A DNA stretch of 5,301 bases from Verrucomicrobiia bacterium (GTDB lineage Bacteria > Verrucomicrobiota > Verrucomicrobiia > Opitutales > Opitutaceae). The stretch is taken from NCBI GenBank assembly GCA_030424825.1, contig JAUHWE010000377.1:1-5301 (forward strand). Direction: 5' to 3'. Each line of letters starts with the position of its first letter. The first letter of the stretch is position 1. Of this stretch, positions 1-5,301 are shown piece after piece. A model generated the notes under the pieces. The model saw only the letters and a program-made list of their open reading frames with translations, did no database searches and was not told where the DNA came from. A program made the position numbers and the translations under genes.

Positions 1-2520
1 GTAGGCAATCGCACCCAACGCAGACCCGTTCTTATCGCTTGAAAGCAACCAGCTATCCAATTCTGAATCGTGCCGGCCCGCTGCCGCCAACGCGCTCCGG
101 AGAGCTTCAGCAGCCTCCACCGCAATCGGCTTTTTCACCAACTCACTGCTAAGGCTCGCCAATCCTTTCTCGTATCCAAAAAACGGCGTCAGTATTCGAC
201 GCGTATCCGCTTCATTGTCCGATTGACGCAATATCTCGCTTGCTTCCTCAGCAGCGATAGCGATGTCGAGCTCGCAGAGTGTGATCAAGGCGGCCTGCTG
301 AATCGCCACGCTAGAATCGTCGAGCGCTTCACGCATCATCGGCAAGGCTCGCAAGCCCATCAAGTGACCCAAAGATTCGAGAGCCATTGATCTAAGCCGA
401 GGTGAGTTGCCGTCATCCGAATACACCTGCAAAATCTGGTTTGTCAGTTCCTCCACTCTCCATAGACCCGCCAGTCGAATCGCTTGGAGCATAGCGTCTC
501 TATCTTGGCTAAGAATGATACGGCCTAGGGGCTTAGCGAGATCCCCAGCGGGTTTGATTTGCCGAACTTGGAAGGCTTCATCGAATTCTCTAAGCACACT
601 TGGAAGCGCTTCCGCTCTTTCCAAAACCCAGCGAAGGTCCTTCTCGTTTCCAATTTCCACCAGAAGTGACATCAAGCTTTCCGTGTCATCGGGAGGCATT
701 TTATTCGCTTCGAGCAATTCCCAAACGGTAGCCACGGTTTGCTGGTCTGCCGTTTCTTTTAAAACGAAAACCAAATGCTCCGGCTCTTCGAACGAGAGGT
801 TTCCCGACCTGAGGGCTGGCTGCCACTGGGAAGCCAAGGCGAATGTAGTTTGCTCAAGGGCGTGGCGAGTGAACCGATCCATCGGGTGGTTCAAGGCCTT
901 AGCCGCAACGATGATCGATTCCGGCGCATCGATCTCGCTGCACGCGACAATCGCTTCCAGACGAACTCGCGAATTTTCGTCGGTCACCATTCTCTCAAGC
1001 AACTCGAGGGGAGACTTGATTCGGTAACACCATCGGCCTAACACCCGTGTCGCGTAGGCGCGTGCCCGCGAATCAGTTGACCTCAACAAACGTTGCAGTA
1101 GTGATTTGTTCACTACTTCGTGCGCTTCAAAGACTCCGATCGCCTCGAACAAATGGCGTTCGAGATTCGGGTCGTCCTCTGGCAAACGAGCCATCCATCG
1201 ACGCACGGCAGCGATCGCCCTATCATTGGGCATATCTGCCAAACGACGTTTGGCTTGATAGCGTTCATACCGCCAGTTCGACTCAAGCTGTTCACACAGT
1301 TCGTCGGCACTCAACTGCTCGAAGTTGGGCGCTCTCGCAAGCGGCCGATCCTTGGCTGAGACTCGCCAGATACGACCGCGTGTCTTGTCCCGATCAGGGT
1401 GACGCAGTGACGCTTGGTAGTGGCCAATTATCGGATTAAACCAGTCGGCTATATATATGGCTCCGTCCGGCCCAATTCGGATGTCGACGGGACGAAACGC
1501 GTTGTGCGATGAGCGCATTAGATCCGGCTTGCCGATGAGCCGGTGTCCCGATGAATCCTTTTCCAACTGGAAGCGGTTGACGTCTCTAGCGAAATACCCG
1601 GCAACCAGGAACTCGCCTTGCATGTCATCGGGAAGGTGGGGCGACTCAGCCAGTTCAATGATCATGGACTTTATGCGCGTTTCTCCAATCTTCATCTTTC
1701 CCCCTCTCGTTCTGGTTGCCCGTTCCGCACTTATCATGCTGGGCAGCAACTCGGACACTCCAGTCGAATTGCTTTTGACGAACGGTTCTCCCCAATTTCC
1801 AAACAGGATGCCCCACGGGTTTGCGCCACTGCTCGTTTTACTGAATGCATCGAGTTGCAGTTTCAGAGGACGCAATCGCCAGGTTCCGTCCTCATCAAGC
1901 CGACTGATTCCCCTCGAGGTTTCAATTCGGGAAAACGCGTGCAAGCCCTGGCAGAAAAACAGCTCTCCACCCGGGCTCCACGTGAAAGAGTTTATATTCT
2001 GGTGCGTATCGCCAGTTCCGAATCCGGTCAGCACGACGCGGCGCGAGTCCGCAACACCATCGCCATCCGTGTCGGCTAGGTGGATCAGGTCGGTACCCTC
2101 GCCGACGTATACCCCGCCATGCCCCAAGGCGAAACCTGTGGGCATGTTTAGACCGTCCGCGAAAACGGTTGTCTTGTCGGCCCTCCCATCCTTGTCCGTA
2201 TCTTCGAGAATCAGGAGCTTGTCGTCGGGATTCTCCACAGGCTTCAACTGAGGGTAGGCCCAGGTGCACAAAACCCATAGCCGCCCCGCTCCGTCCCAGG
2301 ACATGCACACTGGGTTCACAACGCCATTCGTCTCATCGGCAAATAGGTGGACCGCATAGCCCTCGGCGACTTCGAAGGAATCGAGTTCCGCCTGAGTCGA
2401 ATTATCTGCCTCCGGTTTTAAAACGGACTGGGAAGGAGGGCGATTTCGAGGCTGGCTGTAGACAAGCGAAGCGCTTGCCGCGAACCCAATCAAAAGCAGT
2501 CTGGCTAGCAATGGCATCAT
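1..2520 (-). CDS. PVC-type membrane-bound dehydrogenase / HEAT-repeat protein, 3' end outside the window
   Basis: The frame is open for 840 codons from ATG 2520 to the left edge, with no stop, so the C-terminus is missing. Residues 1-22 form a likely signal peptide (hydrophobic LLARLLLIGFAASA, possible cleavage after ASA at 17 or after 22). Residues about 44-390 match my knowledge of the PVC putative membrane-bound dehydrogenase domain (TIGR02604-like, related to soluble glucose/sorbosone dehydrogenase propellers): FEVAEGYAVHLFA, GRLWVL, GDTHQNINSFTWSPGGEL, IGPDGAIYIADWFNPIIGHY and HPDRDKTRGRIWRV. Two DxDxDGxxD loops (107-115, 150-158) resemble calcium sites. Residues about 400-840 are helical with HEAT-like units, for example DENSRVRLEAIVACSEID (514-531) and DDSSVAIQQAALITLCELD (734-752). 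Relatives usually end in a c-type cytochrome CxxCH domain; none lies in the visible part, so it is expected beyond the edge. It is presumably a periplasmic oxidoreductase acting on a sugar, but the substrate is unknown. A second ATG at 2517 is an equally possible start. Confidence 0.9.
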   Translation of the reverse strand, partial: MMPLLARLLLIGFAASASLVYSQPRNRPPSQSVLKPEADNSTQAELDSFEVAEGYAVHLFADETNGVVNPVCMSWDGAGRLWVLCTWAYPQLKPVENPDDKLLILEDTDKDGRADKTTVFADGLNMPTGFALGHGGVYVGEGTDLIHLADTDGDGVADSRRVVLTGFGTGDTHQNINSFTWSPGGELFFCQGLHAFSRIETSRGISRLDEDGTWRLRPLKLQLDAFSKTSSGANPWGILFGNWGEPFVKSNSTGVSELLPSMISAERATRTRGGKMKIGETRIKSMIIELAESPHLPDDMQGEFLVAGYFARDVNRFQLEKDSSGHRLIGKPDLMRSSHNAFRPVDIRIGPDGAIYIADWFNPIIGHYQASLRHPDRDKTRGRIWRVSAKDRPLARAPNFEQLSADELCEQLESNWRYERYQAKRRLADMPNDRAIAAVRRWMARLPEDDPNLERHLFEAIGVFEAHEVVNKSLLQRLLRSTDSRARAYATRVLGRWCYRIKSPLELLERMVTDENSRVRLEAIVACSEIDAPESIIVAAKALNHPMDRFTRHALEQTTFALASQWQPALRSGNLSFEEPEHLVFVLKETADQQTVATVWELLEANKMPPDDTESLMSLLVEIGNEKDLRWVLERAEALPSVLREFDEAFQVRQIKPAGDLAKPLGRIILSQDRDAMLQAIRLAGLWRVEELTNQILQVYSDDGNSPRLRSMALESLGHLMGLRALPMMREALDDSSVAIQQAALITLCELDIAIAAEEASEILRQSDNEADTRRILTPFFGYEKGLASLSSELVKKPIAVEAAEALRSALAAAGRHDSELDSWLLSSDKNGSALGAIAY
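2515..2520 (-). promoter_or_regulatory. ATGA stop/start overlap coupling the two genes
   Basis: On the minus strand the bases read ATGATG. The sulfatase stop TGA (2519-2517) lies inside the start of the propeller gene: the first ATG (2520-2518) gives a 4-base ATGA overlap, and the second ATG (2517-2515) gives a 1-base TGATG overlap. The preceding bases (GGACTACTCGAACAGACAG) contain no well-placed Shine-Dalgarno sequence, which favours reinitiation by terminating ribosomes, that is, translational coupling. The overlap is seen directly; the coupling is inferred. Confidence 0.85.
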
Positions 2521-4997
2521 CTGTCTGTTCGAGTAGTCCAACTGAAGATCGTTTCCTCAGTCTCTTCTATAAGGGGAATGATCGATAAAATCTCATCCGG
2601 GAACCATCGAGTATCACGATTTATGTGATCGTGACTGCTCGGCTGGGATTGGCGGTTGCCGTAAAGGAAGGCCCAGTTGGTAGGACGCCAGTAGCTTAAC
2701 CACAGGTCGTTTTTACGCTCAACGAGAAGTCGCAAGGAGTCAACGGAAGCAGGATTTAGAGAACCGTCTTTCCTATTATAATTTACGGAAGCCAAGTCAT
2801 CCGCGAAACCAAGCTGCGCGGCGATGCTCCTGGCCGCTAGCCACTGCCCTTCCTGCGAGAGGTGAAGCCCATTGCGCGACCAATCCCTCCCGTTGTATTC
2901 AGAATTAAAGGTTCTAAAAAGATCGACCACGGGGAGATTGTTTTCTCGACCGATTTTTTTAATGGAATCCACATAGACCGCCAGCGTTTCGTTTCGCGAC
3001 TGAGCCTGGTTGTCGAAGCTCATTACATCATGGAAGGGCACAGGCGTCACGAGAACAATACGGGCAGTAAAAACCGCGACCTCCCTCAATAGCTCCAGAT
3101 AGCTTTCCGCAAAGGACTCGACCCGTTCCACGCCGTCAAGCGATTCGGACTGCCCCATCCAAAGAAACACGATATCGGCCTCTGTTCTCATCCGGTTGTC
3201 CCGCTCACCGTAATCCGGCTCGTTGACTTCGAAGAAATTCCGTGGCCGTTGTTGTCGATAAACCGTATCCGCTTGCCAAGCCATATTCCGAAACCGCAAC
3301 CGGGAATCGGGATAGGCGGCTAAAAGCAAGGTCTCGAGATAGCCCCGCTTGCCGCACTCGTAGGCATTGGTGCTGCCAAGGATCACCGCCGTCTGGCCGC
3401 TTTCGACCGCAAAGCCCCTTTCGAAAGGAAGTACCGGATAAACTGGGCGGACCAAGGGGCGCAGGAGTGCCGGGGTCTCGGTATCGGAAGGGGTTGACTG
3501 CAAAGGATGCGATCGCTCGTCGTACGCCTTTTGACGCGACGTTTGGAACTGCTTAAACTCAGCGTTTAAAACATCCGCAGTCTTTTTCGACTGTTCCCAG
3601 CCACCGGGCTGTGGTGTAGCCGTTCGCTGCGTGTCGGAAAACCATTCTTTCAACTGGGCCAGCATATCTGCGGTTCGATCCGCTTCCTGCTGGGCAAGAT
3701 CGGTTCTTTCTCCGGGATCGCGATCCAGCCGGTAGAGCTCCACCGATTCATTCTCAAACGTCCCCTCCTTGGCACCGGGGTGTTGCACGACCAGTTTCCA
3801 TGGTCCGTCCCTCATCGCCTCCGATCGCTGGCCCCCATTTCCCATGCTTGCCCAGTACAGCGGTCTAGGCGGCAAATCCTTTTCAGTGAATAATACGGAG
3901 GACAAGTCTACCCCGTCCAGCAGCCGCCCTTTCGGTATTTCGATTCCCGCTACCGAGAGCATGGTGGGCATCAAATCGAGGCTAATGGATAGCGTATCAG
4001 TAATGCTACCCGACCTTATCTTTCCGGGCCACCACGCGATGGCAGGCACCCGATGGCCTCCCTCATAAACCGATGCCTTTTTGCCTCGCCACATTTCGCT
4101 GTCCGTGGCCGTGCCCGAAGCAGGGCCGTTATCCGAAAGGAAGAAAATGAGCGTGCGCTTCTCCAGGCCCAGATCCACCACCTTGTCGCGAATCTGCCGG
4201 ACGCCTTTGTCCATTTCGAGGATCATTTGCTTCATGGCTTCGGCTGCAGGAGTCTCACGGACTTTCGCCCCAGGTCCTCGCTGAACCGGATCGTCCGGTC
4301 CTTGCACCGGCGCGTGAGGAGATTCGTGGGCGACGTAGAGGCAGAAAGGCTGGTCCTTGTTCTGCTCGATAAACTCCAACGCGTAGCGGTTAATCAAATG
4401 CGTCGAATACCCTTTTTCCTTCGTTTCATTTTGCCCATGCCACCAGTCATGTTCGTAATGGTCTCCCCAGTGGTTGATGTAGTCGATGTTACCACTGTGA
4501 TAGCCTCTGAAATAGTCGAACCCATGATTTTCAGGGTGAAACTCAGAATTGTTATTCGGATAACCTAAGTGCCACTTGCCAACGATTCCCGTGGCGTACC
4601 CCGCGCCCTTGAAAAGTTCGGCAAAGGTAACTTCGCTCTTTCTCAACCCCTTCCGGTGTTCGGGATGCTCGGAATAGGGATGAATGACTGCCTCGATGCC
4701 GGTACGCTGCTGATAACGCCCCGTCAACAAACCGGCCCGAGTGGGTGAGCAGACGGTTCCCGATGAATGGAAATCGGTAAATCGCATCCCCTCCTCCGCC
4801 AGAAGGTCCATGCCCGGTGTTCGGTAGTTTGAGTTGTTGTACGGCTCTATGCTCGGTCCCGCGAATCCCATGTCATCTACCATGACTATGATGACATTCG
4901 GCTGGTCCGTATCCCCGTCAGCCTGAATCGCAAAGATGACAATCGACAAGAAAATAGCCGCAATCGGTCGAATAAGGGTAAACCGTGCTCCGTTCAT
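2517..4997 (-). CDS. Exported S1-type sulfatase fused to a C-terminal SGNH/GDSL-like domain
   Basis: Predicted exported sulfatase that hydrolyses sulfate esters, probably on a polysaccharide; the substrate cannot be read from sequence. Numbering starts at the ATG at 4997. Residues 1-26 look like a signal peptide (basic start, hydrophobic 12-24, possible cleavage after IQA). The catalytic domain spans about 33-465: metal ligands D41-D42, formylglycine motif C83-S-P-T-R87 followed by AGLLTGR, GKWHLG (K141, H143), H224-ESPH228, SDNG (D289, N290) and the conserved lysine region R304-GKK. All expected active-site residues are present, so it should be active if a formylglycine-generating enzyme modifies C83. 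A charged linker (about 468-510) leads to an SGNH-like domain (about 535-730) and a tail (about 750-820, with YWRPTNWAFLYG). Family members usually end near 450-550 residues, so about 300 residues are extra. An in-frame ATG at 5096 would add 33 residues, but would bury the signal peptide. Stop TGA overlaps the next gene. The sulfatase call is firm; the function of the C-terminal half is inferred. Confidence 0.93.
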   Translation of the reverse strand: MNGARFTLIRPIAAIFLSIVIFAIQADGDTDQPNVIIVMVDDMGFAGPSIEPYNNSNYRTPGMDLLAEEGMRFTDFHSSGTVCSPTRAGLLTGRYQQRTGIEAVIHPYSEHPEHRKGLRKSEVTFAELFKGAGYATGIVGKWHLGYPNNNSEFHPENHGFDYFRGYHSGNIDYINHWGDHYEHDWWHGQNETKEKGYSTHLINRYALEFIEQNKDQPFCLYVAHESPHAPVQGPDDPVQRGPGAKVRETPAAEAMKQMILEMDKGVRQIRDKVVDLGLEKRTLIFFLSDNGPASGTATDSEMWRGKKASVYEGGHRVPAIAWWPGKIRSGSITDTLSISLDLMPTMLSVAGIEIPKGRLLDGVDLSSVLFTEKDLPPRPLYWASMGNGGQRSEAMRDGPWKLVVQHPGAKEGTFENESVELYRLDRDPGERTDLAQQEADRTADMLAQLKEWFSDTQRTATPQPGGWEQSKKTADVLNAEFKQFQTSRQKAYDERSHPLQSTPSDTETPALLRPLVRPVYPVLPFERGFAVESGQTAVILGSTNAYECGKRGYLETLLLAAYPDSRLRFRNMAWQADTVYRQQRPRNFFEVNEPDYGERDNRMRTEADIVFLWMGQSESLDGVERVESFAESYLELLREVAVFTARIVLVTPVPFHDVMSFDNQAQSRNETLAVYVDSIKKIGRENNLPVVDLFRTFNSEYNGRDWSRNGLHLSQEGQWLAARSIAAQLGFADDLASVNYNRKDGSLNPASVDSLRLLVERKNDLWLSYWRPTNWAFLYGNRQSQPSSHDHINRDTRWFPDEILSIIPLIEETEETIFSWTTRTDR

Positions 4998-5101
4998 GAA
5001 ACCGCAATCATAGCAAGTCTGCCCTAAACGCAATTCGCTTTTCGCCCGGACTAAAACTTGAATGTCGAAGCGAGGAACCAGTCCCTCTTTACCCATGACG
5101 A

Positions 5102-5246
5102 TCTAAACGATTCGCATGTCCGAACTTATTCTCATTCGGTTCAATAGTCCGAAGCTTGTCAGTGGCTTCGGCTTTTTGTAGAAGAATCGTTATGATTATC
5201 CCGTCCTCAATTAGAATCAGTAACTATTTATAGTCCTCTAAACGAT
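5102..5246. repeat. Pair of 10-bp direct repeats upstream of the sulfatase gene
   Basis: TCTAAACGAT occurs at 5102-5111 and again at 5237-5246 (ATCGTTTAGA on the coding strand), 135 bp apart. The copies are exact and in the same orientation. They could be binding sites for a regulator, but two 10-mers in a short AT-rich region may also be chance; no dyad symmetry supports a typical dimer operator. Confidence 0.3.
5149..5177 (+). terminator. Hairpin with T-tract, oriented as a plus-strand intrinsic terminator
   Basis: CCGAAGC (5149-5155) and GCTTCGG (5165-5171) pair perfectly over 7 bp around a 9-base loop, and C plus five T residues follow (5172-5177). This is the form of a rho-independent terminator for transcription running left to right. 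No plus-strand gene was found that would end here. On the minus strand the same hairpin falls in the presumed leader of the sulfatase mRNA, preceded by an A-tract and not followed by Us, so it should not terminate the operon. Its role could be to stop antisense transcription, or to act as a leader stem-loop. Confidence 0.5.
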
Positions 5247-5301
5247 CCCGAGATCCGTTCTCAGATTTGCGGACATTGGGGATAGAAACCTACGGGATCA
5301 T

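Larger units (their letters stand above)
4998..5301. other. Upstream non-coding region of the sulfatase operon
   Basis: No gene could be supported in these 304 bases. The region is more AT-rich than the flanking gene. It contains the hairpin/T-tract at 5149-5177 and a 10-bp direct repeat. Minus-strand hexamers resembling a -10 box occur (GATAAT near 5196 and TATAAA near 5230), but neither has a convincing -35 box at the right spacing; many promoters of PVC bacteria also deviate from the sigma-70 consensus. If translation began at the ATG at 5096, bases 4998-5096 would be coding. All three minus-strand frames entering from the right edge reach stops within about 40 bases, so at most the last few codons of an upstream gene could be present. 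Confidence 0.6.

Noticed and set aside
407..1027. 206-codon plus-strand open frame
   Set aside because: Antisense to the HEAT-like region of the propeller gene; low-complexity Ser-rich translation with no start signal.
1950..1951. CQGLH in the propeller protein as a heme-binding motif
   Set aside because: It is CxxxH, not CxxCH; only one cysteine is present and the motif lies in a conserved propeller segment.
1457..2251. 264-codon plus-strand open frame
   Set aside because: It lies wholly antisense to the propeller gene, which has clear family motifs. Its translation is Ser/Pro/Arg-rich with no recognisable domain.
1922..2308. 128-codon minus-strand open frame
   Set aside because: It overlaps the propeller gene in another frame on the same strand; Arg/Gly-rich translation without family resemblance.
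4053..4568. 171-codon plus-strand open frame with a hydrophobic stretch
   Set aside because: Antisense to the sulfatase catalytic domain, whose active-site motifs are intact. The hydrophobic run is the complement of conserved codons.
5190..5236. Possible sigma-70 promoter for the operon (GATAAT or TATAAA as -10)
   Set aside because: Neither hexamer has a recognisable -35 element at 16-18 bp spacing, and such hexamers are expected by chance in AT-rich sequence. Mentioned in the upstream-region entry only.
5261..5299. Possible last codons of an upstream minus-strand gene at the right edge
   Set aside because: One frame is open for only 12 codons before a TGA, too short to tell from chance.

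Overview
The window carries two large genes on the minus strand, read from right to left. They look like a two-gene operon from a member of the PVC superphylum (Planctomycetota, Verrucomicrobiota or Lentisphaerota). The assignment rests on protein families: a secreted formylglycine-type sulfatase is followed by a PVC-type 'membrane-bound dehydrogenase' protein (six-bladed-propeller-like N-terminal domain plus HEAT repeats), a family found almost only in that superphylum. Weak or absent Shine-Dalgarno sequences at both starts are also common in these bacteria. Genus and species cannot be told.

Layout: positions 5301-4998 are upstream non-coding sequence. It holds one clear hairpin-plus-T-tract at 5149-5177, oriented for plus-strand transcription, and a 10-bp direct repeat. 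Positions 4997-2517 encode a predicted exported protein of about 826 residues: an S1-type sulfatase (residues about 33-465), a charged linker, an SGNH/GDSL-hydrolase-like domain (about 535-730) and a conserved-looking tail (about 750-820). Positions 2520-1 encode the first 840 residues of a second exported protein that runs off the left edge with no stop codon. It has a signal peptide, a propeller-like domain (about 44-390) and an alpha-helical HEAT-like region (about 400-840). The two genes overlap by four bases (ATGA), so their translation is probably coupled.

How they may work together: both products are predicted to leave the cytoplasm. Sulfatases of this kind usually remove sulfate from polysaccharides, and propeller/HEAT/cytochrome proteins of the second family are presumed periplasmic sugar or carbohydrate oxidoreductases, though none has a firmly known substrate to my knowledge. 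The most notable point is architectural. The SGNH-like domain and its tail resemble the segment that, as I recall the family, usually forms the N-terminal part of the propeller protein itself. Here it is instead fused to the sulfatase, and the propeller protein restarts with its own signal peptide at the ATGA overlap. The SGNH-like domain also seems to have lost most of its catalytic residues.

No RNA genes, CRISPR arrays, insertion sequences or plus-strand genes could be supported. Long plus-strand open frames are antisense shadows of the two genes.
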